Positions 45,555 through 55,263 of a stretch of 64,000 bases of DNA are shown piece by piece (the first letter of the stretch is position 1; each line of letters begins with the position of its first letter). The stretch covers positions 1 through 64,000 of the forward strand of contig JAPPAV010000064.1 in assembly GCA_026705345.1 (NCBI GenBank). The letters run 5' to 3'. The stretch comes from Gammaproteobacteria bacterium. GTDB taxonomy: Bacteria > Pseudomonadota > Gammaproteobacteria > Pseudomonadales > Azotimanducaceae. Both the position numbers and the translations under genes were made by a program. The notes below the pieces were generated by a model. That model was not told the origin of the DNA and did not search any database. It saw only the letters and a list, made by a program, of their open reading frames with translations.

Positions 45555-47105
45555 CTAACGGGCGGCGGCCGGTTCGGTACTGCCGATGCCGTGCAGTGCC
45601 TGGATCTCCGCCTGCACCTCGTGGAGCTTTTCCTCGGTCAGGGGGTAGACCCACAGCAGCGGCATGCTGGAGAACTTGATCAGCGCAGGAAGCACGGAAT
45701 AGGTAACCGCCAGCATCAGCAACGAAAACGGCGTGTTGGTGGTCTCGCGCGGCTCGGCCAGGGAGTCGAAACCCCAATAGACGACCAACGTGAGGCCGAT
45801 CATCGTGCCGAGGGCGTAGGCGCCCTTTTTCACCATGGACCAGATCGCCATGTAGGCCCCGGCACGGCGTTGGCCGGTCTCCACCGTGTCGACGTCGACC
45901 ACGTCCGCGCACATGGCGAAAGGTATCGCGGAGAGCGCGCCGATCGCCGACCCCTTGAGACACATGACCACCAGGTAGACGGGTAGTTTTCCGCTGTCGA
46001 CGCCTTCTAAGTAGGTGTTGGCGGTGGTCTGGAAGTCCGCAGACAGGAATCCGATGTACCTCTGGACTTCGAAGATCGCGAACCAGTCGGCCGGCGCGAT
46101 CATCACCAATGGGATGAACGACGACCACAGCGAATACCAGCCGATCGCCCACATGATCGCCTTGTGCTTGCCGACCCGGCGCGACAGCTTGAACCACAGC
46201 GGGATCGCGGCGATCTGGGAGACGAAGTAGGGCGCGAGGTAGACGGGATACAACTCACCGACCTGCATCACATGCTTGACGAAGAACAGCGACAGGCTGT
46301 TGGTCATGGCCGATCCGATCGCCCCGAGCGCGAACACGATGACCAGGATCATGTAGGGCTTGTTCTTGATGACGATCTTCACACCTTCGTACACGCCGAT
46401 ACGTTTGGGCCGTTCAACAACCCGCCACTCGGGCACGACGACCAAGCAGTTCACGTTGACGATGGGCATCGTGATGCACATGACAAGCACCAGCCAGTAG
46501 ACGGCATCGGTGGGCTTGACCTGGCCGAAGAAGAGGATGAACAGGGGAATGAAGACCGACACCAGGGAGCCGAAGGTGCCTAGGCCCTCCTTCCAGCTCA
46601 TGATGAGGGTGCGTTCGTGGTAGTTGCTCGAGAGTTCAGCCCCCCACGCCGAGAACGGCAGGTCCTTTATGGTCGACCCGATGTAGAACACCGTGAGCAT
46701 GGCGAACATCCAGACGTAGCCGTTGGAGAACGTCGCGCCGAACACGGTGATGTCGCTGAACTCGAAGGGCGGCATGAACAGGAACCACATGCCGAGAGCG
46801 AAGATCGGCGTGCCGATCAGCACCCACGGCTTGCGACGACCCCAGCGCGTCTTCCACTTGTCGGACAGGTAGCCGATCAACGGATCGGTGACAACGTCCG
46901 AGATGCGCGATAGACCGATCAGCAGGCCGACGATAGCCAACGACAGGCCGAAGCCGTCGGAATCGGCGTAGATCACCGGCAGGTAGACGGCCATCGGCAG
47001 GCCAGCCAAGGCCAGCGGTGCCGCGGGTGCCCCGTACGAGGCAAGCGTGAAATTGTTGAGCGGCCGACGTTCCGTATCCGAACCAGCCGCCGCGGTTTCA
47101 GCCAT
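45555..47105 (-). CDS. GPH-type sugar/cation symporter (MFS, MelB-like)
   Basis: 516 residues from ATG 47105, preferred over the frame start at 47165 because AAGGGAAGAGGGGGG lies directly upstream. Twelve hydrophobic helices; GPH signature near the N-terminus (ISDVVTDPLIGYLSDKWKTRWGRRKPW) with the cation-site aspartates. Close to uncharacterised MFS proteins beside CoA transferases. The imported solute is unknown. Confidence 0.88.
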   Translation of the reverse strand: MAETAAAGSDTERRPLNNFTLASYGAPAAPLALAGLPMAVYLPVIYADSDGFGLSLAIVGLLIGLSRISDVVTDPLIGYLSDKWKTRWGRRKPWVLIGTPIFALGMWFLFMPPFEFSDITVFGATFSNGYVWMFAMLTVFYIGSTIKDLPFSAWGAELSSNYHERTLIMSWKEGLGTFGSLVSVFIPLFILFFGQVKPTDAVYWLVLVMCITMPIVNVNCLVVVPEWRVVERPKRIGVYEGVKIVIKNKPYMILVIVFALGAIGSAMTNSLSLFFVKHVMQVGELYPVYLAPYFVSQIAAIPLWFKLSRRVGKHKAIMWAIGWYSLWSSFIPLVMIAPADWFAIFEVQRYIGFLSADFQTTANTYLEGVDSGKLPVYLVVMCLKGSAIGALSAIPFAMCADVVDVDTVETGQRRAGAYMAIWSMVKKGAYALGTMIGLTLVVYWGFDSLAEPRETTNTPFSLLMLAVTYSVLPALIKFSSMPLLWVYPLTEEKLHEVQAEIQALHGIGSTEPAAAR

Positions 47106-47217
47106 GTGGCCCCCCTCTTCCCTTGCCAAGCCTAGCAGACGGCTCACCGCCGAGTTCTTTTCCATGCGTTTGGATTGTGCGAGAGTTAGCTTGAAGTAGC
47201 CGCGTCAGGGGGAAGGC

Positions 47218-47673
47218 GTGGAGCAGGCCGGTGAAAGTCGCATCGCGCAGCCACGCGACCGCGTGTGGCGGGCGCTGAACGATCCCGAGGTGCTCGCCCG
47301 ATGCCTGGACGGCTGCAAGTCCATGACCGCTGTGGGCGACGGCGAATACGAAGCCGAGGTCGGCGCCAAGGTGGGACCGGTGAAGGCGACCTTCAAAGCC
47401 GCGATCTCGCTCAATGACGTGATCGAACCCGAGAGCTACCGTCTCGAAGTCGAGGTCAAGGGCGGCGCGGCCGGATTCGCCAAGGGCAGCGCCACGGTCA
47501 ACCTCGAGGAGGTCGCGGGCGATGACGGCGATGAGACCCTGCTCACCTACCGGATCAACGGCAACATCGGCGGCAAGCTGGCTCAGATCGGCTCCCGGTT
47601 GGTGGATGCGGCGGCCCGCAAGATGGCGGCGCGGTTTTTCGCACGTTTCGCTGTGGACTTTGACACGGCGTAA
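47218..47673 (+). CDS. coxG: CoxG-like SRPBCC protein
   Basis: 151 residues from GTG 47218, GGGGGAAGG upstream. Start-like pattern RDRVWRALNDPEVLARCLDGCKSM and the tail NIGGKLAQIGSRLVDAAARKMAARFF are those of the carbon monoxide dehydrogenase subunit G group, an accessory factor proposed to help membrane association or maturation. First gene of the coxG-S-L-M cluster, divergent from the symporter gene. Confidence 0.9.
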   Translation: MEQAGESRIAQPRDRVWRALNDPEVLARCLDGCKSMTAVGDGEYEAEVGAKVGPVKATFKAAISLNDVIEPESYRLEVEVKGGAAGFAKGSATVNLEEVAGDDGDETLLTYRINGNIGGKLAQIGSRLVDAAARKMAARFFARFAVDFDTA

Positions 47674-47724
47674 TGGTTGTAATCGGCATCACGCCTTGGT
47701 GCATTCATTCGGAGGGATAGGACA

Positions 47725-48186
47725 GTGGAGATAACACTCACGGTGAACGGGGCGGCGAAAACCGTCGACGTAGCCGACAACGCGCTGCTCGTGGACGTGC
47801 TGCGCGAGTCGCTCGGGCTCACCGGCACCCATGTCGGCTGCGACACCAGTCAATGCGGCGCTTGCGTCGTGCACATGAACGGCGATGCGGTCAAGTCGTG
47901 CACCGTGCTTGCCGGACAGGCCAACGGTGCCGATGTCACGACCATCGAAGGCATCGGCAACCCGGACGATCTGCATCCGATGCAGGAGGCTTTCCGCGAC
48001 AACCATGCCCTGCAGTGCGGATTCTGCACGCCGGGCATGATCATGAGCGCCATCGACCTCGTGCAGAAGGGTGGCGGCGCGTTGGACGAAGCGGCGGTTC
48101 GGGACGGGCTCGAAGGCAACCTGTGCCGCTGTACCGGCTACCACAACATCGTCAAGGCGGTACTCGCCGCGCAGTCGAGCACGTAG
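47725..48186 (+). CDS. coxS: Molybdenum hydroxylase small subunit, two 2Fe-2S clusters (CoxS-like)
   Basis: 153 residues from GTG 47725. N-terminal plant-type 2Fe-2S cysteines in [15 protein letters not shown] plus KSC; C-terminal cluster in QCGFCTPGM and [12 protein letters not shown]. All eight cysteines are present. Transfers electrons between Mo-cofactor and FAD subunits. The upstream gap of 51 bases carries no terminator. Confidence 0.95.
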   Translation: MEITLTVNGAAKTVDVADNALLVDVLRESLGLTGTHVGCDTSQCGACVVHMNGDAVKSCTVLAGQANGADVTTIEGIGNPDDLHPMQEAFRDNHALQCGFCTPGMIMSAIDLVQKGGGALDEAAVRDGLEGNLCRCTGYHNIVKAVLAAQSST

Positions 48187-48198
48187 GGGGAGGAGACC

Positions 48199-50580
48199 AT
48201 GGCATCAGAAACAGGCATCGGCGCCTCCGTCAAGCGCAAAGAGGACGCCCGCTTCATCACCGGGGCGGGGAACTACACCGACGATATCAATGCGGCGGGC
48301 CAGACCTACATGGTGTTCGTTCGCTCACCGTATGCACGGGCGAAGATAAACGGCATCGACACCGCGGACGCGGCTGCGACCGACGGTGTGGTGGCGGTTT
48401 TCACCGGGGCCGATCTGGCCGCCGACGAGATCGGCGACCTGCCCTGCGGCTGGATGGTGAAGTCGAAGGACGGCTCGGACATGGTCGCGCCGCCGCACCC
48501 GCCAATTGCGACCCATGCCGTCAACTACGTCGGCGAACCCTACGCGGTGGTTATCGGCGAGACCCTGGAAGCCGCCAGGAACGGCGCGGAGGCGGTGGAT
48601 GCGGACTTCGAGGAACTTCCCGCGGTCGTGGACCTATCGACTGCGGCCTCGGCGGATCAGATCCACGAATCCGTTCCCAACAACCAGGCCTACGACTGGG
48701 AACTCGGCGACAAGGCGGCGACGGACGCGGCCTTCGACAGCGCCCACCACGTGGCCACGGTGGACATCGTCAACAACCGCCTGATCCCCAACGCCATCGA
48801 GCCGCGTGCGGCACTCGGCGAGTACGACGCGGCGGCGGGCACCTACACGCTGCACACGACGTCGCAGAATCCCCACCTCGAACGACTGGTGCTGGCGGCG
48901 TTCGTCAACGTCGCACCGGAAGCACGCCTTCGGGTGATTTCCCCGGATGTGGGCGGCGGCTTCGGTTCCAAGATCTTCGTCTACGCGGAGGAGACCGCGG
49001 TCATCTGGGCCGCCGGCAAGGTACGCCGGCCGGTCAAGTGGCGCGCCGAACGGTCGGAGTCCTTCCTGGCGGATTGTCACGGACGTGACCACGTCACCAC
49101 GGCGCAACTCGCGTTGGGGGAGGACGGCAGGTTCCTTGGACTCCGCGTCAAGACGAAGGCGAACATGGGCGCGTATCTCTCGACCTTCGCATCATCCGTG
49201 CCGACGTATCTGTACGGCACCCTGATGGCGGGGCAGTACACGACGCCGGCGATCTACGTCGAAGTGCAGTCCCTCTATACCAACACCGCCCCGGTTGACG
49301 CCTACCGCGGTGCCGGTCGGCCGGAGGCGACCTACGTGGTGGAGCGGTGCGTGGAAACGGCAGCCCGGGAAATGGGTATCGACCCGGCGGAGATCCGGCG
49401 CCGGAACTTCATCCAGCCCGGCGACTTCCCGTACGACACGCCCGTGGCGCTCACCTACGACACCGGGGACTACGAGGCGAGTCTCGACAAGGCACTCGAG
49501 CACATCGACTACGGCGGATTCGGCGCCCGGCGGGCGGCGTCGGAATCAGCCGGCAAGAAGCGCGGCATCGGCTTCTCCTGCTACATCGAGGCTTGCGGAC
49601 TCGCGCCTTCCCAGGTGGCGATCTCTCTCGGCGCGGGCGTCGGGCTGTTCGAGGTCGGCGAGGTCCGGGTGGACGTCACGGGATCGGTGACGGTGGTCAC
49701 CGGGTCGCACAGCCACGGCCAGAGCCACGAGACCACCTTCGCGCAGATCATCTCCGACAAGCTCGGCGTCCCGTTCGAGAACGTCACCGTCCTGCACGGC
49801 GACACCGGACGCTCCGACTACGCCCTCGGCACCTACGGCTCCCGATCGCTGGCAGTGGGGGGCTCGGCCATCATCAAGGCGACCGACAAGATCATCGCCA
49901 AGGGCAAGAAGATCGCGGCGCACATGCTCGAGGCCGAGGAGGACCAGATGGAGTTCGCGGACGGCACGTTCACCGTCGCCGACTCCAACCAGTCCATCAC
50001 GTTCGGTGAGGTGGCGTTCTCGGCCTACGTGCCGCAGAACTTCCCCTTGGAGGATCTCGAACCGGGGCTCTCGGAGAAGGCGTTCTACGATCCGCCGAAC
50101 TTCACCTACCCGGCGGGTGCGCACATCTGCGAAGTGGAGGTCGACCCGGACACCGGCGTCGTCGACATCGTCGACTTCGTGGCGGTGGACGACTTCGGCC
50201 ACGTCGTGAACCCGATGATCGTCGAAGGCCAGGTGCACGGCGGGCTCGCCCAGGGCATCGGCCAGGCGCTCTTGGAGCACGGCGTCTACGACGACGCCGG
50301 GCAACTGGTCTCCGGCTCGTACATGGACTACACCATGCCACGGGCCGACGACCTGCCGAGCTTCACGGTGGACACGACGGTGACGCCGTGTACGCACAAC
50401 CCGCTCGGCGTGAAGGGCTGCGGCGAGGCGGGCGCGATCGGCTCGACCGCCGCAGTAATGAATGCCGTCACCGACGCGCTCGGCGTCGCCAGCGTATCGA
50501 TGCCGGCGACACCCGAGACCGTGTGGCGCGCTGCAAGCGCCTGCGGCGAAGCGCCGAAGGCGCCGAAAGAGGGGGAGTAG
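48199..50580 (+). CDS. coxL: Molybdenum hydroxylase large subunit, form II CoxL type
   Basis: 793 residues from ATG 48199 behind GGGGGAGGAG. Xanthine dehydrogenase-family Mo-pterin binding blocks: [40 protein letters not shown]. The active-site loop reads AYRGAGR (residues 368-374), the form II signature, not AYXCSFR of proven CO dehydrogenases. It could oxidise CO weakly, or an aldehyde or N-heterocycle. No Mo insertion chaperone (coxD, E, F) is nearby. Confidence 0.93.
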   Translation: MASETGIGASVKRKEDARFITGAGNYTDDINAAGQTYMVFVRSPYARAKINGIDTADAAATDGVVAVFTGADLAADEIGDLPCGWMVKSKDGSDMVAPPHPPIATHAVNYVGEPYAVVIGETLEAARNGAEAVDADFEELPAVVDLSTAASADQIHESVPNNQAYDWELGDKAATDAAFDSAHHVATVDIVNNRLIPNAIEPRAALGEYDAAAGTYTLHTTSQNPHLERLVLAAFVNVAPEARLRVISPDVGGGFGSKIFVYAEETAVIWAAGKVRRPVKWRAERSESFLADCHGRDHVTTAQLALGEDGRFLGLRVKTKANMGAYLSTFASSVPTYLYGTLMAGQYTTPAIYVEVQSLYTNTAPVDAYRGAGRPEATYVVERCVETAAREMGIDPAEIRRRNFIQPGDFPYDTPVALTYDTGDYEASLDKALEHIDYGGFGARRAASESAGKKRGIGFSCYIEACGLAPSQVAISLGAGVGLFEVGEVRVDVTGSVTVVTGSHSHGQSHETTFAQIISDKLGVPFENVTVLHGDTGRSDYALGTYGSRSLAVGGSAIIKATDKIIAKGKKIAAHMLEAEEDQMEFADGTFTVADSNQSITFGEVAFSAYVPQNFPLEDLEPGLSEKAFYDPPNFTYPAGAHICEVEVDPDTGVVDIVDFVAVDDFGHVVNPMIVEGQVHGGLAQGIGQALLEHGVYDDAGQLVSGSYMDYTMPRADDLPSFTVDTTVTPCTHNPLGVKGCGEAGAIGSTAAVMNAVTDALGVASVSMPATPETVWRAASACGEAPKAPKEGE

Positions 50581-50586
50581 AGGATC

Positions 50587-51369
50587 ATGTACCAGTTCAA
50601 CTACCACAGACCTTCCACGCTGGACGAAGCGAGGAGTCTCATGGCGGGTGCCGAAGACGGGGTCTACCTGTCAGGCGGCATGACGCTGATCCCAACCCTG
50701 AAGCAACGGCTGGCAAGCCCAAGCGATGTCATCGATCTCGGCGCGATTCCCGGACTGACGGGCGTCACGGTGAACGACGGCACGGTTTCGGTGGGCGGCA
50801 TGACGCGCCACTCGGAAGTGGCGGCCAGCGAGGCGATTCCGGCGCTGGCCGATCTGGCGAGCCGAATCGGCGACGCCCACGTCCGCAACCGCGGCACGAT
50901 AGGCGGATCCATCGCCAACAGCGACCCGGCGGCGGACTACCCGGCAGCGGTGGTCGCCCTCGGTGCCACGGTGCACACGACCAACCGGTCCATCGCGGGA
51001 AGCGACTACTTCACCGGCTTGTTCGAGACGGCTCTACACGACGGCGAGATCGTGACCTCGGTGGACTTCTGCGTTCCGGATGCCGCCGCCTACGAGAAGT
51101 TTCCGAACCCTGCGTCCCGCTACGCCGTCGTCGGGGTAATGGTGGCGCGCTGCGGCGACTGCATCTGCGTCGGCGTCACCGGTGCCGGTGCCTGCGCTTT
51201 TCGCGCCACGGCGCTGGAGGAAGCCTTGGCGGCGGACTTCTCGCCGGGGGCCGTGGACGGGGTGGGAATCGACCACAGCGAGTACAACTCGGATATCCAC
51301 GCTTCTGCGGAGTTCCGGGGCCATTTGGTTGGCGTGCTAACGAAGCGAGCCGTGGCCACGATCGCGTAG
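50587..51369 (+). CDS. coxM: Molybdenum hydroxylase FAD-binding subunit (CoxM-like)
   Basis: 260 residues. FAD-binding domain with the flavin loop SGGMTLIPTLKQRLA and the second motif RNRGTIGGSIANSDPAADYPA; ends in a CO dehydrogenase flavoprotein C-terminal domain. Electron exit of the CoxS-L-M heterotrimer. It starts 6 bases after the coxL stop. The order G-S-L-M differs from the coxM-S-L of classic form I operons. Confidence 0.93.
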   Translation: MYQFNYHRPSTLDEARSLMAGAEDGVYLSGGMTLIPTLKQRLASPSDVIDLGAIPGLTGVTVNDGTVSVGGMTRHSEVAASEAIPALADLASRIGDAHVRNRGTIGGSIANSDPAADYPAAVVALGATVHTTNRSIAGSDYFTGLFETALHDGEIVTSVDFCVPDAAAYEKFPNPASRYAVVGVMVARCGDCICVGVTGAGACAFRATALEEALAADFSPGAVDGVGIDHSEYNSDIHASAEFRGHLVGVLTKRAVATIA

Positions 51370-51426
51370 GTGTGTCGCAGTCGCCTGACCATTGCAGGTT
51401 CGGAGTTAGCTCGCCTGTTGCCGGCC

Positions 51427-51690
51427 AATGCGTATATCCACACCGTTGCATCATGGGCCGACGATCACACTTGTAGCGGGGCGCATCGCGCATTGAAGGA
51501 AGCCCCTGCGCGCGCGGCAGAGCGATCCATGGCCTCGATCATCGAGGAGGGCCTTGAACCGGGGGGACTCAACGCTTCGGCGCCGTTGCGGGAGGATTCT
51601 CCCTATGGCGTGAACTCATTCCGCCTTGATCAGGGGATGGGCTTGGGTCTCGAGGAAACGCGATTTCGCGAAGGCGGGTTAGCGATCTGC
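51427..51690 (+). pseudogene. Decayed copy of the antitoxin gene at 54993
   Basis: Aligns base for base with 54961-55232: both have ATCCACACCGTTGCA before the start, CATCGCGC-x-TTGAAGGAAGC, and TCCATGGCCTCGATCATCGAGGAG. A single-base deletion after ACTTG puts a TAG at the eighth codon, and the middle is rearranged. The end, CTCGAGGAAACGCGATTTCGCGAAGGCGGGTTAG, still matches the antitoxin C-terminus (LEETRRFRKGD). No toxin gene follows, so this is a dead antitoxin. Confidence 0.8.
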
Positions 51691-52055
51691 CTCGCGGTCG
51701 GCGTGCATACCCGGGTGAAGAGCGGGCCGAGGTACCGTTTAGGCGGTCGACCGGCCGGTCCGCCTCGCAGTGCGGGCGATGAGCGGCCGGATTGGAATGC
51801 GCGAGAAGCCTGTGGACAAGGCTAGGTAGCGCTAGCATCAAGGCGTGGATCCGCCCGACAAACTCAGGGTCCACATTCGTCACAATGAACCTGGACTACG
51901 CTCGTCAAGGAGAGACAAATCTCCCTGCAGCGCGTTGACGAGATCCTTATCGCTGGCTGCGTTTGTAGAGCCTGCTGAGCAAAATGGCAACATTTCTTTC
52001 GGAACCGGTCTCGCTTGATCACAGTGTTGCGCGCCCGCCATCCGGCAACGGTCAA

Positions 52056-52101
52056 GTGAAGAACACCCAATTTGGATAGGTCCGTTTTCTGCCGCGGTGT
52101 G
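52056..52101 (+). promoter_or_regulatory. 46-bp element shared with the di-heme gene, copy A
   Basis: Matches 58069-58114 at nearly all positions outside a 10-base spacer: GTGAA-x-A-x-CA-x then CCAATTTGGATAGGTCCG (one mismatch in 18), ten unlike bases, then CGGTGTG. It lies 298 bases before the DUF4189 start. It could be a binding site or alternative-sigma promoter. See copy B. Confidence 0.5.
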
Positions 52102-52398
52102 GCAAATTCCGACGCTAGTGAGCGTGTGGAGTTTGGCGGACGACCCCGCCTAAGCGACGGTTAGTCTGACTAGAAAGTTGATCAAACGGCGACGCGGTGG
52201 ACTCTGGCAACTGAGAAACCAGATGCAACGACAATCGAGTTTCCGGTCGCCCGGGCAAGTAGGCCTGCCGCAATGTGCCGCCTCTGGATTTAGTCGCGCG
52301 GGTTGGAGATGGTCGGTCCGAGCCAGTCCACCGTCAGGTCGGGACGGCCATGTTCGCACCCCTTGCGCCCAGAACTTGGTTAGCACAGGGAGACTTGA

Positions 52399-52770
52399 AT
52401 GGTGACTTACGCCAACGCCGTTAAGGCTGCGACAATCCTCTTCGTACTGGTCTTCGCTGCCCAGGCATCCGCATGGGCTGCGGTGGCGGTAAACCCAATG
52501 GGACCCAATGTTGGTTATGGCTTTGGGGCCTCTCCGAATCGCAATGCTGCACGGCAAAACGCCCTTCGCTATTGCGGACCGAGATGTCGTCTTGCCCGCG
52601 AAACGCGAACCGGCTGCGTTGCACTGGCAGACAATGCCATTGGGTACGACACCGGTATTGGACGCAATAAGCGGGCTGCGGAGCGGGCTGCACTGCGGTC
52701 GTGCCAAAGCTTCACGGGTCATCCCTGTAGTGTTCGTTCGTACGCTTGCTCGAGTGGGGGGAACCGATGA
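52399..52770 (+). CDS. Secreted DUF4189 protein, cysteine-rich
   Basis: 123 residues from ATG 52399, AGGGAG upstream. Signal peptide AATILFVLVFAAQASAWAA. The mature part has GYGFGASPNRNAARQNALRYCG-x-x-C and NKRAAERAALRSCQSF, the repeat pattern of DUF4189 proteins, with six or more cysteines likely paired in the periplasm. Function of the family is unknown. The stop overlaps the metacaspase ATG, so the two are co-translated and probably act together. Confidence 0.8.
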   Translation: MVTYANAVKAATILFVLVFAAQASAWAAVAVNPMGPNVGYGFGASPNRNAARQNALRYCGPRCRLARETRTGCVALADNAIGYDTGIGRNKRAAERAALRSCQSFTGHPCSVRSYACSSGGNR

Positions 52771-54890
52771 CTACAGCCACCACCCCGGGTAAGTGTCCAT
52801 CAGAGAACCGACTGATACCGACGCGTTTGTTCATTATCGGCACAATCTGGCTATCTTCCGTGCCCGCAGTGGATGCACAGGAGCCTATCGACTTTGGCGA
52901 CGATAGCAGCATGTGGGCATTCGACGGTGAATGCGATGACCCGCGGTTCGTTGGTGAAGTTCCCGAAATCGTCATGCCGGAGGATGCCTTTCGGGATGCG
53001 ACCGACTGTCGAGACCTCTACGGACGTGGTCTAGTCCGCCTAAGAGAGTCCGAAGGTGCCACCGAGACGCCGCGCGATGTTAGAGTAGAACGAGGAGAGC
53101 TCCAGCTTGGCGACCCCACCCTCGACTCGGGTGAGTACGTTGACAGTTTCACCGTTACTGGCGTGGAAGGTACTGACATTACAGTGGAACTTAGATCCAC
53201 GGATTTCGACACATTCTTGATATTGCGCGCTCCCAACGGGGACCAGCTGGAGAATGACGACTATCTGGGTGACGAGACCCGGTCTCTAATTGGATTTACC
53301 GTCTTAGAGAGTGGCTCGCATGAGATAGGAGTTACCAGCTTCAATCCTGGTGAAACCGGTCAGTATACGCTGCATATTAGAAAAGCACAGGAGGCTACAA
53401 GAGATCTCGTCGTCGCAGATAGCGGGGCTCTATCTGACGAGGACGCGCAACTGCCGTCGGGAGAGTACGCCGACTTCTTCGAGTTCGAAGTAGGTACTCC
53501 GGGGCGCCGCTTCACTGCGGAACTCTCTTCTCCAAGCTTCGACGCATATTTGGCCGTCATGGGGCCTCAGGGTTTTCTTTTGGAAAACGACGATGCGGAC
53601 AACGATACGACGGATAGCTTTCTCGAAGGAGACTTGCCGGAACGCGGGGAATATGCGGCTATTGTTACTACATTTGAACAGGGAGAAACAGGATCTTATG
53701 AATTTAAACTCGTCGTTTCGGACGTCGGCGATACCACCAGTTCGGAGCGGTTGAGTTCGGAAAGGCTCACTGAAGGCACGGTGAAGGGACGCATAGAGGC
53801 AAGTGACGGACTCCTAGAGTCGGGGAGATACTATGACATGTACACCTTGGAGGCATCAAGCGAGCAGACGATTGTCATTGATCTTCGTTCCGCCGATTTT
53901 GACACGGTGCTCAGGTTTCGGACGCCGGATGGGTTTGAACAAGAGAACGATGACTTCGAAGGAAGTACGGATCGATCATTAATCGAAACGGTGGCTCGAC
54001 AATCGGGAAGGTACGATGTTCTGGTGACCTCATACGGTCGTAGGGAAACCGGTGAGTACGACCTTACGTTGAGGCTAGGAGATTCAGTTCGTGAACAACC
54101 GGTTGTGAGGGAGGCCGTTGGTGGCGAATCGAAAGTTCACGGCCTTTTTGTAGGCATTAGTGACTACCCGGGGGACTATCAGGACCTCCCACACACGGCG
54201 GTCGATGCGACGGTAGCTTTCGAGTCATTGGTATCTTCGGACCTTATGGGTGTAGGTGATGGAATTTTGCTCACTGAGTCGACGGCCACCAGAGATAATT
54301 TTGTGCGGTCCATTGAGGAGATCTCCGCGAGGGCGGATGGCAACGACGTCATTGTGATTTTCTTTTCGGGGCACGGTGGTCGTCGACAAACCGAGAGTGA
54401 TCTCATGGATCCTGACGGCTTTGATGAGACGTTGGTGCTTTTTGACAGCGAGATTACTGACGATGAACTGCGAAATTTGATCCGTGATACAAAGGGCGAA
54501 TCGAATGTTCTGGTAGTGCTTGATGCCTGCTTCAGTGGTGGATTCCAAAAGGACTTGATATCTATGCCGGGGATCATGGGTGTTTTTTCTTCTGAGGAGA
54601 ACGTCACTTCCGCGGTGGCTGAGAAATTCCGCGCTGGCGGATTCTTGGCCTTGTTCTTTAGCGATGGCGTGAGAGGGGAGGCCGATGCCGACGGGAATGG
54701 GGCGATTACCGCGCTCGAACTAGGTCATTATCTCTCTGAGCGGTACAGAGTGGACGTAGTCGCGGAGAAAGGACGAGTAGAGCCTGAGAGTTTCGTAAGG
54801 GTTTCGGCGAATCTTGCCTATCAACGCTTGGTCTTGGACCACTCTGCGATTGGCCACGACCAAGTCTTGTTTAGACGTGTGCAACGGTGA
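52767..54890 (+). CDS. Secreted metacaspase (C14 peptidase) with three beta-sandwich repeats
   Basis: 707 residues from ATG 52767 (ATGA overlap with the DUF4189 gene, GGGGGGAA upstream). Signal peptide ends SVPAVDA. A short domain, DFGDDSSMWAFDGECDDPRF with a second Cys in ATDCRDLYGRG, follows. Three pre-peptidase-C-like modules of about 98 residues (near 110-208, 219-316, 338-438), each with S-x-x-FD-x-(F/Y/V)-L and LENDD. The C-terminal caspase fold holds His536 (FFSGHGG) and Cys588 (LDACFSGG), plus the acidic DGFDETLVLFD loop typical of type I metacaspases, which bind calcium. Expected to cut after Arg or Lys. Codons are richer in A/T than in neighbours, a sign of transfer. Confidence 0.9.
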   Translation: MTTATTPGKCPSENRLIPTRLFIIGTIWLSSVPAVDAQEPIDFGDDSSMWAFDGECDDPRFVGEVPEIVMPEDAFRDATDCRDLYGRGLVRLRESEGATETPRDVRVERGELQLGDPTLDSGEYVDSFTVTGVEGTDITVELRSTDFDTFLILRAPNGDQLENDDYLGDETRSLIGFTVLESGSHEIGVTSFNPGETGQYTLHIRKAQEATRDLVVADSGALSDEDAQLPSGEYADFFEFEVGTPGRRFTAELSSPSFDAYLAVMGPQGFLLENDDADNDTTDSFLEGDLPERGEYAAIVTTFEQGETGSYEFKLVVSDVGDTTSSERLSSERLTEGTVKGRIEASDGLLESGRYYDMYTLEASSEQTIVIDLRSADFDTVLRFRTPDGFEQENDDFEGSTDRSLIETVARQSGRYDVLVTSYGRRETGEYDLTLRLGDSVREQPVVREAVGGESKVHGLFVGISDYPGDYQDLPHTAVDATVAFESLVSSDLMGVGDGILLTESTATRDNFVRSIEEISARADGNDVIVIFFSGHGGRRQTESDLMDPDGFDETLVLFDSEITDDELRNLIRDTKGESNVLVVLDACFSGGFQKDLISMPGIMGVFSSEENVTSAVAEKFRAGGFLALFFSDGVRGEADADGNGAITALELGHYLSERYRVDVVAEKGRVEPESFVRVSANLAYQRLVLDHSAIGHDQVLFRRVQR
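53094..54080 (+). repeat. Three in-frame beta-sandwich modules of the metacaspase
   Basis: Modules near 53094-53390, 53420-53712 and 53780-54080. Shared pattern: LDSGEY or LPSGEY or LESGRYYD, then (L/S)RS-x-DFDT-x-L-x-x-x-x-P-x-G-x-x-x-ENDD, then the closing TGQYTLHI / TGSYEFKL / TGEYDLTL strand. The repeats have diverged at DNA level, so duplication is old. Confidence 0.8.
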
Positions 54891-54962
54891 GGACTGTAAG
54901 AGTGACGGCATGGTTTCGTGAGTAAAACTGGGGCGGTTGTCGGAGTAGTGTATTGGTGCTAA

Positions 54963-54984
54963 TGTGCATCCACACCGTTGCACA
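54963..54984. promoter_or_regulatory. Inverted repeat ahead of the antitoxin gene, candidate autoregulatory site
   Basis: TGTGCA (54963-54968) and TGCACA (54979-54984) lie 9 bases before the antitoxin ATG. Ribbon-helix-helix antitoxins commonly repress their own operon from such sites. In the decayed copy the left arm is altered and the right arm is cut by a deletion. Confidence 0.4.
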
Positions 54985-54992
54985 GGCGCATC

Positions 54993-55232
54993 ATGGGACG
55001 ACTGACGATTACACTTGCGAGCGGTACGCATCGCGCTTTGAAGGAAGCTGCTGCGCGACAGAACCGGTCCATGGCCTCGATCATCGAGGAGAGCCTCGAA
55101 CTGCGTGGCATCCAACCGTCCAACACGGTGGGGCAGATCGTTGCCAATGCGCGAGCTCGTTCGCCGCTGGATTCGGCTCAGGCGATGACGTTGGCTCTCG
55201 AAGAGACGCGTCGATTCCGGAAGGGCGACTAG
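54993..55232 (+). CDS. Ribbon-helix-helix antitoxin of a PIN toxin pair
   Basis: 79 residues from ATG 54993 (MGRLTITLASGTHRALKEAA). Beta-strand then helices with RQNRSMASIIEESLEL, the RHH/Arc-like pattern; the rest (SPLDSAQAMTLALEETRRFRKGD) is the toxin-binding tail. The PIN toxin gene starts 31 bases downstream. A non-functional copy lies 3.5 kb upstream at 51427-51690. Confidence 0.85.
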   Translation: MGRLTITLASGTHRALKEAAARQNRSMASIIEESLELRGIQPSNTVGQIVANARARSPLDSAQAMTLALEETRRFRKGD

Positions 55233-55263
55233 CGGAACCACCCCGTTTGGGCGGCGAGTCCGG

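Larger units (their letters stand above)
51370..52398. other. Gene-free stretch of about 1 kb with antitoxin remnant and shared upstream element
   Basis: Holds a decayed antitoxin gene (51427-51690), then about 370 bases without recognisable coding, then the 46-bp element at 52056-52101 that is repeated at 58069-58114. From there to the DUF4189 start at 52399, which has AGGGAG upstream, I see no gene on either strand; frames there lack codon bias and start signals. Confidence 0.5.

Noticed and set aside
47218..51369. True form I aerobic CO dehydrogenase
   Set aside because: The active-site loop lacks the AYXCSFR signature; it reads AYRGAGR.
51370..51825. A 151-residue frame across the antitoxin remnant
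   Set aside because: It reads the remnant in a shifted frame; the alignment with the intact antitoxin gene explains the sequence better.
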